Source of the DNA: a virus
Length of the DNA stretch: 25,710 nucleotides
Strand: one strand, 5' to 3'
IMG/VR virus record: IMGVR_UViG_3300046777_000068
Location: 1-25,710 of that record
Every line of letters begins with the position of its first letter. The stretch's first letter is position 1. A program made the position numbers and the translations under genes. Shown here in pieces: positions 1 through 8,283 of the stretch. The notes beneath the pieces are model-generated. The model did no database searches. It saw only the letters and a program-made list of their open reading frames with translations, and was not told where the DNA came from.

Positions 1-53
1 ACGAGGAAAGCAGCTGCCTCAACGGACAGCTTGATGCCGTAGAACTCAATCAT
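1..53 (-). CDS. Partial small gene running off the left edge
   Basis: An ATG at 53 overlaps the upstream stop as TAATG. It opens a frame beginning MIEFYGIKLSVEAAAFL that continues past the window's left end. Only 17 full codons are visible. The start resembles small, hydrophobic proteins that follow fibre genes in cyanophages (possibly membrane or holin-like), but this is a weak inference. Confidence 0.55.
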   Translation of the reverse strand, partial: MIEFYGIKLSVEAAAFL

Positions 54-286
54 TATTGAAGTCCAAAGAGAGTTTTCAGTTCGTCAACCGTCAGCCCCGT
101 TGCTTCCAGCTTCTGCTCAGTGGTGAGCACCGGGGCAGGCTCGGGCTCCGGTGCGGGCTCGGGGGTGTTGCCGGCAGCGACCCACTCCAGATAGGCCTGG
201 TAGTCGGTGTTGGCGGGGTCGGGTGGGATGAAGGCGTTGTCCGCGAGGCGGAGGATGGTGTCGCCGGTGGTGAGTTGGTAGGTCAT
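53..286 (-). CDS. 77-aa tail-fibre-associated protein
   Basis: This is a 77-aa protein of a type often found at the end of phage tail-fibre modules. The N-terminal half carries IPPDPANTDYQAYLEWVAAG, which is frequent in tail-assembly proteins. A Pro/Glu linker follows (PEPAPEPEPAP at 43-52). A small helical C-terminus (TEQKLEATGLTVDELKTLFG) resembles a short SAM/LEM-like helix pair. The DNA is unusually GC-rich (77% at 121-180, by hand). It starts 3 bp after the adhesin gene's stop, and its TAA overlaps the next start (TAATG). Confidence 0.8.
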   Translation of the reverse strand: MTYQLTTGDTILRLADNAFIPPDPANTDYQAYLEWVAAGNTPEPAPEPEPAPVLTTEQKLEATGLTVDELKTLFGLQ

Positions 287-289
287 GGG

Positions 290-1339
290 TTACAGCTCGG
301 CGGTTGCGATTCCCGTGTAGTTGATCTGAAGATTACCGCTAGCGCTAGAGGTTGAATAGATTCTTGCGCTGTAGGAAGTGATCGTGTCTACAGTTGTTGC
401 CGCTGCGTTTGTATTTGCTGCGGCAGTATTAGATGAGAAAGTGGGCGCTACTCTCATCTGGCAAAGAAGGCCAATAGTCTGAGCGAATGGCGCACCAGCA
501 CCGCCTTGATTGTTTGCGTTTAGCGTGACCTGAACCGGAAGGGTATACCTCTGACACAACGCCAGCTCCTGCCCGTAGCTGCGCCGCTCAAACGGGGTGG
601 CGACGGCGCCGGCTTCAAGTTGGACGCCGGTGATGAAGAAGGTGGCTCCATTAGTCCCAACAAGGGATACCGCTCCTGTTACCGATAAAAGATTTGCGTT
701 CTGCCAAGAACCAGCACTTCCAGACCAAGTAGAGCCGGAGCCGAGGCTGAAATGAAGCTGGAGACCACGGCTGTTGCCAACTTCCCATGTTCCTGAAGTA
801 GGACCAGCAATGGTGAGCGTTTTAAACTCCCAGGTATTGGAAGCAGAAATTGAGTAGGAGAATGGGTAAGAGCGATTTTCTGCGTGGTTACGCACCGCTC
901 CGCCAAACGTGCCAGTGAGACTTGAGTAAACCCAAAAAGACAGCGTGATTGCTCTGGCCGACACCGTGCCCCAACCCAAGTCTGATAGGTTAAAACCTTC
1001 AATGGCTTGTGTTACGAGATAATAGTCACCAGCTCCTATGTTGTAGGAAGACTGTGAAGTGACGGAAAGCGAATGCGTGAAGCCAGGGGGCACAACAGGG
1101 GTTGACTGTTGAGCCAAGACTTTTCCTACAACCGATTGGTTTACAGCCCAACGATCTACTGTATATCCGTTGATTGTATTAGCCGTAGCAGCCCCACCAT
1201 TCCGCTGATCAATCCGCATATCGCCATTGATGATGCGATTTCTGGCGCCAGAGATCGGGCCGCCGTTGATGGAGCTGAGGGTGGCTGCGGTGCCGGTGTT
1301 AGAAGGGCCGGTGAGGTTGGTTACGTTGAGTGTGCTCAT
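290..1339 (-). CDS. Tail adhesin with carbohydrate-binding-like domain
   Basis: This is a 349-aa virion protein, probably a receptor-binding accessory of the tail fibre. Residues ~1-33 (LNVTNLTGPSNTGTAATLSS) form a short anchoring module. Residues ~34-256 are a domain widespread in phage tail proteins and similar to CBM4/9-type jelly rolls. It starts NRIINGDMRIDQRNGG and has VDRW at 61, YYLVTQAIEGFN at 106, FWVYSSLTGTFGGAVRN at 135 and GVQLEAGAVATPFERRSYGQ at 238. The end after LALCQRY is a variable C-terminal part (267-349), rich in Asn, Thr and Ala. Sugar binding is inferred from the fold resemblance only. Confidence 0.82.
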   Translation of the reverse strand: MSTLNVTNLTGPSNTGTAATLSSINGGPISGARNRIINGDMRIDQRNGGAATANTINGYTVDRWAVNQSVVGKVLAQQSTPVVPPGFTHSLSVTSQSSYNIGAGDYYLVTQAIEGFNLSDLGWGTVSARAITLSFWVYSSLTGTFGGAVRNHAENRSYPFSYSISASNTWEFKTLTIAGPTSGTWEVGNSRGLQLHFSLGSGSTWSGSAGSWQNANLLSVTGAVSLVGTNGATFFITGVQLEAGAVATPFERRSYGQELALCQRYTLPVQVTLNANNQGGAGAPFAQTIGLLCQMRVAPTFSSNTAAANTNAAATTVDTITSYSARIYSTSSASGNLQINYTGIATAEL

Positions 1340-1341
1340 GA

Positions 1342-1992
1342 TCAGCCCTCGTACAGGATATTGACGCTGCCGGCGTCAAATGTATTGGTTCCATTTTGGG
1401 TCGAAAAGCGCAGGCGATCCAATTGACCTGGGAGTGAAATACTGCCTCCACCCGTCGAAGCGCCCTGGAAGGAGCCCGAAGTGGTGCCAGAAGTGCAAGT
1501 CATTACCCAGTTATTGTTTGAAATGTTGATCAGGAGCACGTTTCCGTAATAGAGATTTCCTGCGCCACCGGTAAAGTTGGTGGTAACCATGAAGCAGTTG
1601 GTAATCGTAATACCTTGCGCTGTGCCGTTAGATGCAATGTATCCGAAGCCGCAGTTGTATTGGCCTGCCGCAGTTACAATCCCTGCAGATGTTCCAAGTT
1701 GGATTGCAAGTGGATCGGCTCCATTTGTGCTAACCCCGTTGAACGTCACAGTAATCCGCTTCACCCAACTCGGAATCCCGGTGAAGTCGATCGCGGTGCC
1801 GCTGGTGGTGGCCTTGGCGGTCTCCAGCACCATGCGGCCGTTGACCCAGCTCAAGTTCCCCGCGCCATCGGTGCCGAGGATGTTGCCAGCGGAGCCGTTG
1901 CCACTAGGCAGCACCAGCGTGTTATTCCCAGCCACTGCCGGAGCATCTAGCTCAGTGTAGCCAGAGGTAGATCCTCCAAGTCGAACGGTCAT
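1342..1992 (-). CDS. Tail fibre/adhesin-like virion protein
   Basis: This is a 216-aa protein. Residues ~1-55 (YTELDAPAVAGNNTLVLPSG, AGNILGTDGAGNLSWVNG) are a common N-terminal module of phage fibre proteins. The remainder is a beta-rich domain (DFTGIPSWVKRITVTFNGVS, LAIQLGTSAGIVTAAGQYNC), a fold type seen at tail tips and often near receptor contact. The 5' part is GC-rich (68% at 1861-1920, by hand) and the 3' part AT-rich (38% at 1501-1560), so the outer domain looks like a swapped piece. The start overlaps the 80-aa gene's stop, and the stop is 2 bp from the next start. Confidence 0.8.
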   Translation of the reverse strand: MTVRLGGSTSGYTELDAPAVAGNNTLVLPSGNGSAGNILGTDGAGNLSWVNGRMVLETAKATTSGTAIDFTGIPSWVKRITVTFNGVSTNGADPLAIQLGTSAGIVTAAGQYNCGFGYIASNGTAQGITITNCFMVTTNFTGGAGNLYYGNVLLINISNNNWVMTCTSGTTSGSFQGASTGGGSISLPGQLDRLRFSTQNGTNTFDAGSVNILYEG

Positions 1993-2231
1993 TGGTTCAC
2001 CTCCAGGGCTGCTTTGATCTCATCAGGGGTTGAGGCGTTATCAATGGCCTCTTGGATGGCGTCGTACTTGACGCGGATCTCTTGGCGTTTGGCTTCTGCC
2101 TCAGTGGCATCCTTGCCGGGGATTTGTTTGGCGATCACCTCGTCATACGGGGCGAACTCTTCTGCTCGCTTCTGACGGCGGATGTCGTGGCCGATCTGTT
2201 TGGCCTTATTAAGGTTGATGGCAATAGTCAT
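1989..2231 (-). CDS. 80-aa helical tail-module protein
   Basis: This is an 80-aa, charged, fully helical protein. It begins MTIAINLNKAKQIGHDIRRQ, has an EFAPYDEVIAKQIPGKD middle, and ends ASTPDEIKAALEVNQ. The N-terminal I-N-L-x-K-A-K-x-I-x-H-D-x-I-R pattern recurs in small proteins that sit beside phage tail-fibre genes, usually paired with a partner like the 57-aa protein encoded just upstream. I take the ATG at 2231; an upstream TTG at 2246 would only add residues shared with the 57-aa gene in another frame. It overlaps its neighbours by 4 bp on both sides. Likely a chaperone or structural partner of the fibre (inference). Confidence 0.82.
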   Translation of the reverse strand: MTIAINLNKAKQIGHDIRRQKRAEEFAPYDEVIAKQIPGKDATEAEAKRQEIRVKYDAIQEAIDNASTPDEIKAALEVNQ

Positions 2232-2401
2232 GGTTGGTACTCCCAAGCAGCGCGGAAGGTGCGGTCGGAAGGGATCTCAGAGGCATTGACGATCTTGTAT
2301 TCGACACCCTCGGGCACATCCTTCAGGGCCAGCTCGACGGACTCGGCGGGGATGATGATGGAGACGCCGCCGGCTTCGTTTTGGTAGATGATTCTGTTCA
2401 T
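2228..2401 (-). CDS. 57-aa tail-module protein
   Basis: This short gene fills the gap between two tail genes. It starts at the ATG at 2401 and ends at TGA 2230-2228. The product begins MNRIIYQNEAGGVSIIIPAE and ends SDRTFRAAWEYQP. The last motif (I-P-S-D-R-T-F-R-x-A-W) recurs in small proteins near phage tail-fibre genes and is shared, to my memory, with cyanomyovirus and other marine phages. The function is unknown; a role as fibre assembly helper or chaperone has been assumed for such genes. Its stop overlaps the ATG of the next gene (ATGA). Confidence 0.82.
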   Translation of the reverse strand: MNRIIYQNEAGGVSIIIPAESVELALKDVPEGVEYKIVNASEIPSDRTFRAAWEYQP

Positions 2402-2407
2402 GGTGAG

Positions 2408-2848
2408 TTACCGGAAGATGGCGACGTTAAGCAGATCTTTGTCGCCGTATGTGCCATTTCCACTGTTTTCAATAGTCACGTTTACGCCTGTTGTTGTATA
2501 CGTATTAAATCCAATTTGGTTACTAATGCCGCTGGGACTGCCAATGCTAGTAGGTTGACCATCGACGCAACAGTAGTTTGCATCCACTAACGCCGTCGCA
2601 AAATTGATCTTATAGTTCCCCACCCCGTTATCCGTAATACTGCTCACGTTGTAGCTCGCACGAATCGCCACGGTGCCGGTGCCGTTGAAGTTCACCCAGG
2701 CTTTGCAAAGTTGGCCCTGCTCAGTGGTGCCAATTTTAGGAAAGGTGACAGCGTTAGCCGCAATGTCATCCGTCGTGATGCAGGCATCCGGCAACCCGCC
2801 AGCACTGAGGCCAGCGATGGTTCCAGAGCCGTTGAGTGTTAATGGCAT
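2408..2848 (-). CDS. Small tail fibre/adhesin-like protein
   Basis: This is a 146-aa virion-type protein. The first ~45 residues (LTLNGSGTIAGLSAGGLPDA, then TTDDIAANAVTFPKIGTTEQ) are a stock N-terminal module of phage fibre-associated proteins. A beta-rich domain follows (KAWVNFNGTGTVAIRASYNV, SSITDNGVGNYKINFATAL) that is common in phage tail-tip proteins and often receptor-facing. The 3' part of the gene is markedly AT-richer than its 5' part (35% GC at 2461-2520 against 62% at 2641-2700, counted by hand), suggesting the outer domain was acquired separately. It starts 11 bp after the gp17-like stop. Confidence 0.8.
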   Translation of the reverse strand: MPLTLNGSGTIAGLSAGGLPDACITTDDIAANAVTFPKIGTTEQGQLCKAWVNFNGTGTVAIRASYNVSSITDNGVGNYKINFATALVDANYCCVDGQPTSIGSPSGISNQIGFNTYTTTGVNVTIENSGNGTYGDKDLLNVAIFR

Positions 2849-2859
2849 GATTCAGTACC

Positions 2860-4179
2860 TCAAACGATCACCCAGCTGGCGCCGGATGGGATGGTGACGG
2901 TGGCGCCGGCGTTAATAGTGACAGGACCAGCAGACACAGCGTTCTTACCAGCTGTCAGTGTGTAACTGGTAGTTACAACTTGGTCGTTTTCAAGAAACAC
3001 CTGATCAGATCCACCACCCTTTGCGCCTCCGCCAATGGTTCCCCAGCTCGTGCCATTGTACCCTTCAAACTGGACAATGTTGGTGTTGAACCGCACGTAT
3101 CCAGTAGCCGGTACGGCATCACGTTGAGCGGTAGTACCAACAGGGATGGCAGCCGAACCAGTGTTTCCTGTTTTGTAAACGCTTTCGTCAATGACCTCCT
3201 GAAGCGCCCCCTGTACGTTGTTAGAGGCTACACTTCCGTACGGAGAAAAGCTGATACTGCTGGCATTACCAGGAACATACGCAGCAACCCACGCAGTTCC
3301 GGTAAACAGCTTCATGATGCCGTCTACGCTGTTGAAGTAAAGCGTACCAGCAACCAGGGGGTTTCCGTCGTTATCTACGGAAGGGTCGCTGGTCTTGGTA
3401 CCAAGGTACCGGTCATCAAAGCTGTCAAAGGCAGCCAGGGCAGAAGCAGCAGAACTGGCAGCAGAAGTAGCACTATTTCCAGCAGCTGTTGCGGAGGCCG
3501 AGGCAGCACTAGCACTGTTGGCAGCGTTGGTGGCGCTTGTCGCAGCAGAGCTTGCAGATCCGGCAGCAGCACTAGCAGACCCAGCAGCAGCAGACTGAGA
3601 AGCAGCCGCAGCAGAGGCCGACGAGGAGGCGCTAGAAGCACTGCTGGCGGCGTTGGAAGCAGAGGTAGAGGCGTTGCTGGCAGAGGTAGACGCAGCAGCG
3701 GCAGAGGCTGCAGCAGACACAGCAGACGCAGACACAGCGCCTACATTGCTGTCCACGTAGGCCTTGGTCGAGGCATCAGCGTTGTCGGTGGGAGTCCCAA
3801 GGTTGGTGATCTTGAACCCACCCATGTTGAGGATGCCACTCAGGGTACCGCCAAGGGTACTAAGTGCCCGAGCAAATACCTCCTGGGCAACGTACAGAAG
3901 CTGAGTAAAGTTCAGGTTCAGGTCAGTGGCTTTAATTGCCGACCCAGCAAAGAACGTAGCTTCCGACTCTTCGTTGTTGGTCTCACGGAAGATGATGATC
4001 GCAGCACCGTTTGCCGGAGCAGACAGGAACTGGATCGTGCTGTCGTTAACAAAGACAAAGGCGGTGGTGAGGACTCCGTTGATGGAGACCTTTACATCAG
4101 CCTCAGAAAGGTAAGAAAAAGACAGGGAATAGAGTGTCTGTACCCCATTCCCCGTGTAGGAGTTCTGAACAATGGCCAT
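2860..4179 (-). CDS. Tail fibre protein, T7 gp17-like N-terminus with Ala/Ser stalk
   Basis: This 439-aa protein has the T7 gp17-type tail-attachment domain at residues ~1-110 (SYTGNGVQTLYSLSFSYLSE, FRETNNEESEATFFAGSAIK). A GGFKITNLGTPTDNADASTK segment at ~120-140 is typical of fibres. A ~100-residue Ala/Ser-rich stalk (150-250) follows. The tip (251-439) includes DDRYLGTKTSDPSVDNDG, LYFNSVDGIMKLFTGTAW and a C-terminal beta-rich end (AGKNAVSAGPVTINAGATVT). It should trimerise and reach the host surface. At 439 aa it is shorter than T7 gp17 (553) and lacks a large receptor domain; the following genes may supply this. It starts 3 bp after the gp16-like stop. Confidence 0.92.
   Translation of the reverse strand: MAIVQNSYTGNGVQTLYSLSFSYLSEADVKVSINGVLTTAFVFVNDSTIQFLSAPANGAAIIIFRETNNEESEATFFAGSAIKATDLNLNFTQLLYVAQEVFARALSTLGGTLSGILNMGGFKITNLGTPTDNADASTKAYVDSNVGAVSASAVSAAASAAAASTSASNASTSASNAASSASSASSSASAAAASQSAAAGSASAAAGSASSAATSATNAANSASAASASATAAGNSATSAASSAASALAAFDSFDDRYLGTKTSDPSVDNDGNPLVAGTLYFNSVDGIMKLFTGTAWVAAYVPGNASSISFSPYGSVASNNVQGALQEVIDESVYKTGNTGSAAIPVGTTAQRDAVPATGYVRFNTNIVQFEGYNGTSWGTIGGGAKGGGSDQVFLENDQVVTTSYTLTAGKNAVSAGPVTINAGATVTIPSGASWVIV
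3430..3732 (-). repeat. Ala/Ser-rich stalk-coding repeat in the tail fibre gene
   Basis: About 100 codons read almost only Ala, Ser, Thr, Asn and Gly, in degenerate units such as SASAAAGSAS and SATNAANSASAA. Small residues recur in a heptad-like spacing, as expected for a thin trimeric coiled-coil or collagen-like stalk. Such tracts change length by slippage and recombination. Confidence 0.8.
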
Positions 4180-4182
4180 TGG

Positions 4183-7100
4183 TTACTGTTGATAGTAGGT
4201 CTCAAGCGGTGCGTATTGGCTGGACTCTTGGCGTGCCTTCAGCTCCATGGCCTTTTCAATACGAGCCCGCAGCTCAGGATCGTTGTACTCCAGCTCATCC
4301 TTTGCCATGTTGATGGTTTCGCTGATCAGCTCACGTGTGCGTGCTCGGAAGAACGGTTCGCCAAACTTCATGCCAGACGGAATGGCCTCGTTTTCCCAGA
4401 GCTTTCGGTCGTCCTTGAACTCAGGAGAGTTGAACAGCTTCTCCAGCTCCTTACGAAGACCAGAGTCAGCCACCATCTTCTGGAGTTTTTCGCGCTGCTT
4501 ACCCGTGTAACGGAAGCCCATGGTGGACACATAAAGCTGTTCCTTAGGCCAGGCGTCAATCTCCATCAGGGTCTTAGCCACAGGATCCTTGTTGATGTCC
4601 CGCGTCTCGAACGGAATGAAGGCATTCCACAAGCCTCCGTTCGGCTGAAGCATGGGCTTGCCGGTCAGAATGCTGCGATCAAGAGCGTTGGTTTGAGACA
4701 GACCAGGAAGCGCATTAGCCAGGGTACGATCAAACATCGTATTGTATTCCCGGTAATACGGATCCATAGCGTTGGAGATGGACCGACGCAGGCTGGAGTA
4801 CGGCAACAAGGAGTTGGCAGCACTAAATGCTCCAGCAGCGATGATGTCAAGGGTACCGTTGGGGTCACCAAAGCGTTCCTTTTGACGGGTCAGCTTTTCG
4901 TAATTACCAACAGGATCCAGGAAGAAGGAAAGACCATCCAGCTGAGCAAGATAGCTCTTCTCCACAAAGCCAGCAGCAATGGAGAACACAAGAGTACTGG
5001 AAAGCTTCTCTGCCTCTCCAACCAAGCCCATACGCTCAAGCGTGCCTAGGTCGGCAGCAGCAGCCATCCAGTTGGACATGGGTTCAAACCAGGAGTAGCT
5101 GACCCACTTGTCACCGATGCGAACAGAGCGAGGAGGAATGCCAGCTTCCCGCCACTGAGACCGCATGACCGGATCCGCAGGCATGTTGCCAGTGATGTGC
5201 CCAGACCACGCCATCGTGTATCCGAGAGACACAATCATGGAACCAACAGCCTCACGCCCCTGGTACTCAGCAATCTTGATGGCGTCACCTTCTTTGATGG
5301 CCTTTTGATACCCACCAAGAAGGCGACTAGCGAGCGGCATCATTTCCAGCTGATACCCCATGATATTGGCAGGGGTCCGCACAAACGGCATCATGAAGCG
5401 GCCAACAGGCACACCGTTGATGTCAGCCTCAGCCAGTCTCTCAAAGGCAGAGAAGAACTTGTTGTCGGGGTCAGCAGGGTTGGTGAAGGTGGCCTTCTCG
5501 GCGTATTCAAGAACGGCATCGTCAAAGATTTGACCGGTCTTGATGTCCATCTTCTTGGAAGCAGCGATTAGGGCGTGCTCCATCCAGCTGTTGAACTCCT
5601 TGGTGTTTTGACCAAGCATCTTCCCACCCACCTTGTCATAGGCAAAGAGGTAGGCGTCCTCGTAGATCTTCTGACGAGCAGCCATGACCTTGATAAAGTC
5701 ATCACCACCCATCATGAGGCGACCAGGAATGCCGGTGAACTCAGAGAAGGCGTTGAGGAATCGCATGAAACCAACCGTCCGCTGCTGAGCAGGAGTCTTG
5801 GCCATCATCTCCATGCCATCCAACAGTGCCATCTTCTCGGCATGACGGATGATCTGGTGTTGGTCCCACGTAGCAGGGATGCCGGTCTTAATCGTAGTGG
5901 CTGCCACCTGAGCCGCATCAAAGAGCGAGGTGAACATGCCGGTGAAGCCCGCCCCAGCCACACCAACCAGCCTGTCATCCCCACGGGTGATACCAGCAAG
6001 GCCAAGCTCGATGGGCTGACCAACAAGGCGGATAGCAGAACCGAAGTTACGGATCAGGGTCTTGGGACCAGAAAGGATGCTGTTCATCCACTGACCAAGC
6101 AGGTTCTGACCCATGTACTTGATGGCGGTCTCAGCAAAGTTGATTGCCTTAGCTGGATCACCGCCGGAAAGAGCCATAGCCATGGTCATCTGACGCATCT
6201 CGTTGATGGCATCAGGATCTCCACTGCGGAGGCCGTTCTTAACCTTAAGAGCCCATTGGTTGAGCATCTTACGGGTCAGTTGTCGGGCCTCACCAAAGGC
6301 TTCAGCACTGTCTAGAGTCTTGGAGGTTTTAGTTGCCCCCCAAGGACCACGACCAAGGGCAAGACGACGACCAGCTTCCAACGACCAGGCCTCCTTACGG
6401 AGCATGATCAAACCGGTGATGGAGTCAATCAGCTTGTCATCTACGTTTGAACCTTTGATGCCAGAAGCCTCAAGGTCGTTACGCAGGTGTCCAAGGTTAC
6501 TTGCCTTGCGGGCCAGATACTTCATCATCGACTGGGTGGCCAGCACAGCAGGAGACTTGAGCTGCTCTACCCCATACTCACCGATGAAGGTCTGATCCAT
6601 GCCACGGAACATCTTGAGCATGTTCTCAGTGACCTCTTCGGACGACTGAGCACTTTCAAGGACCTCCTCGAATGCCGCATACATGGTCTTGTTGAGGCGG
6701 TCAATCTCGGCGGCGGTGTTCTTGCCAAACTTGCGGTACATCTGCTCCAGCTTGTCAGGAGCCAGGGCGTCCACAATAGGTTTAAGGGTCTGGTCCCAAA
6801 CGTCCTGAAGGTTGGCGTTCTTGATACCCGCATCGGTGATCAGGGTAGCACCACTGATGATGTCTTCCGTCAAGTATTTAGTCGACTTAACGGTGGCAGC
6901 TGCTTCATAGACCATCGGCTTGACACCCGGCTCCATCGGCATGATGGACTTGGTGGCAGCGTTCTCGACCTCAGTCAGTTCCAGGTTCAGCTCATCAATT
7001 TTCTTCTGAGCATCAGCGGCATCATCCCAGGGGTCATCCAGACGAGCTTTCTGGGTTTCCAGCTCATCGAGAATGGCTTGACGACGAGGACCAAAGTTGG

Positions 7101-8193
7101 TGTCATCCCAGCGGATAGCCTCCACAGCTTCATCAGCCTCTGCTTGCTTGGCAGCTGCTTCAAGGGAATCATCCAGCTTCTTGCCAGACTCTTCAATGAT
7201 GTCGGTAGCGGGGTTGGCCATGTTTGGCTTGAACCGGAACCCAAGGGCCTTGAGACCAGCGCCAAGGGCATCAGCAGCCACACCAAGGCCCATGTCCTCC
7301 AGAGCCGTAAGGGCCCGGTAGGCAAAGACGTTGTCGTAGTCCGCATCGCCGGCCAGCACGTAGGCAGGCTTCAGCCAATCAGGAGACTTATCCTGAAGCC
7401 ACGCACTGAGGTTGGCAGCATCTTCCTCGTTAGGATCGGCCATGACGTAGCCAGCAGCCGCATCAGGGACGTTCTTGAGGATCTTCTTGGCACCCTTGAG
7501 GTCCTTGTATCCAGGAACATACTTGGTTGCAACCCTACGACCAAGGCGGGTGGCGTTGATAAGACCAAGGATCTTACTGGCAAAGCGACCAGCTTGGGTC
7601 TCAGGAGTCAGACCAAAGTCGGTTTCTGCTCGAATATACCGGTCAGGACGGAACGGATCCTCCTCAGGCTTGACCTTCAGACCGACAGCCTTCTTGGCAA
7701 CAGCAGCAACCCCTTGACCGGTTTCAATGATGGTGTCAGCAGCCTGCTCAACCATCCCAAGGCCAGTGCCCTTGAGCACAACCTTAGCTGCTTCGACAGC
7801 AGGAGCCGCAGCACCACGTGCCTTTTCTACCTTCTGACGAACCTTCTTGTCTGCCTCTCGCTTTTCAGCAATCTGCTCTGGAGTACGGATGGCCCTCTCC
7901 AGCTGCTGAGCGCCTTCAGAAAGTGCGTTGAACGGAGCCATGATAGCTCCACCCACAGCATCACCTACGGCTTTGGCTGGGTTCCACGTTTGGGTTGTTG
8001 CCTTGGGACGGCCCTTGGCTCTGATCTTTTCCCTGTCTGCTTTTTGCTTGTCTTTTGCTTTTTTCAGACGTTGAAGCTCTGCCTGAGTCTCAGCAACACG
8101 CTGTTCCTCTTGAAGTTCTTTGGTTTTCTTACCAGTGCCAGGGTTGACGTACTCGCCGTAGTTGCCTCTGGGGTCCCAGTCTTTAAGTGCCAT
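4183..8193 (-). CDS. Internal virion protein D, T7 gp16-like
   Basis: This is the largest ejected core protein, 1336 aa (T7 gp16 is 1318). It is identified by length, position between gp15-like and gp17-like genes, and helical Ala/Lys/Glu-rich composition. Residues ~20-160 are a highly charged coiled-coil region (ELQEEQRVAETQAELQRLKK). Gly/Ala-rich hydrophobic segments at about 88-100 and 310-325 could meet the membrane. The central and C-terminal regions (GRFMMPFVRTPANIMGYQLE; LLPYSSLRRSISNAMDPYYR) are typical of cyanopodovirus gp16-like proteins. I do not see the N-terminal transglycosylase domain with its catalytic Glu that T7 gp16 carries; that activity seems to have moved to the gp15-like protein. 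The start is the ATG at 8193 without a visible Shine-Dalgarno. Confidence 0.92.
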   Translation of the reverse strand: MALKDWDPRGNYGEYVNPGTGKKTKELQEEQRVAETQAELQRLKKAKDKQKADREKIRAKGRPKATTQTWNPAKAVGDAVGGAIMAPFNALSEGAQQLERAIRTPEQIAEKREADKKVRQKVEKARGAAAPAVEAAKVVLKGTGLGMVEQAADTIIETGQGVAAVAKKAVGLKVKPEEDPFRPDRYIRAETDFGLTPETQAGRFASKILGLINATRLGRRVATKYVPGYKDLKGAKKILKNVPDAAAGYVMADPNEEDAANLSAWLQDKSPDWLKPAYVLAGDADYDNVFAYRALTALEDMGLGVAADALGAGLKALGFRFKPNMANPATDIIEESGKKLDDSLEAAAKQAEADEAVEAIRWDDTNFGPRRQAILDELETQKARLDDPWDDAADAQKKIDELNLELTEVENAATKSIMPMEPGVKPMVYEAAATVKSTKYLTEDIISGATLITDAGIKNANLQDVWDQTLKPIVDALAPDKLEQMYRKFGKNTAAEIDRLNKTMYAAFEEVLESAQSSEEVTENMLKMFRGMDQTFIGEYGVEQLKSPAVLATQSMMKYLARKASNLGHLRNDLEASGIKGSNVDDKLIDSITGLIMLRKEAWSLEAGRRLALGRGPWGATKTSKTLDSAEAFGEARQLTRKMLNQWALKVKNGLRSGDPDAINEMRQMTMAMALSGGDPAKAINFAETAIKYMGQNLLGQWMNSILSGPKTLIRNFGSAIRLVGQPIELGLAGITRGDDRLVGVAGAGFTGMFTSLFDAAQVAATTIKTGIPATWDQHQIIRHAEKMALLDGMEMMAKTPAQQRTVGFMRFLNAFSEFTGIPGRLMMGGDDFIKVMAARQKIYEDAYLFAYDKVGGKMLGQNTKEFNSWMEHALIAASKKMDIKTGQIFDDAVLEYAEKATFTNPADPDNKFFSAFERLAEADINGVPVGRFMMPFVRTPANIMGYQLEMMPLASRLLGGYQKAIKEGDAIKIAEYQGREAVGSMIVSLGYTMAWSGHITGNMPADPVMRSQWREAGIPPRSVRIGDKWVSYSWFEPMSNWMAAAADLGTLERMGLVGEAEKLSSTLVFSIAAGFVEKSYLAQLDGLSFFLDPVGNYEKLTRQKERFGDPNGTLDIIAAGAFSAANSLLPYSSLRRSISNAMDPYYREYNTMFDRTLANALPGLSQTNALDRSILTGKPMLQPNGGLWNAFIPFETRDINKDPVAKTLMEIDAWPKEQLYVSTMGFRYTGKQREKLQKMVADSGLRKELEKLFNSPEFKDDRKLWENEAIPSGMKFGEPFFRARTRELISETINMAKDELEYNDPELRARIEKAMELKARQESSQYAPLETYYQQ

Positions 8194-8283
8194 AAGACGT
8201 TACTGTGTGCCCCCGCAAGGGCGTTGGTTTTGCTTTGGTGGGCAACCCCCCTAACCGCAGCTAGAGGGGCCATATACCCGCTT
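8194..8283 (-). promoter_or_regulatory. 90-bp gap between gp15-like and gp16-like genes
   Basis: This gap has no gene. It holds a 5-bp CCCCT/AGGGG stem with a 12-nt loop at 8248-8269 and a small GCCC/GGGC hairpin at 8209-8222, neither followed by a T-run. A TTGCCCA-x-x-AA motif at about 8245-8236 (minus strand) resembles TTGCCCAAAAA in the capsid leader (about 17196-17186). It could be a shared promoter part, but two copies are too few to claim this. Confidence 0.35.

Noticed and set aside
3430-3732. Repeat tract considered as a CRISPR-like or tandem DNA repeat
   Set aside because: It is degenerate, in frame and codes for an Ala/Ser stalk; there are no regular spacers.
2980-5049. 689-aa open frame on the plus strand
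   Set aside because: It runs antisense across the fibre and gp16-like genes, its product is low-complexity (Arg/Ser/Gly) over the Ala/Ser stalk, and both underlying genes are well supported.
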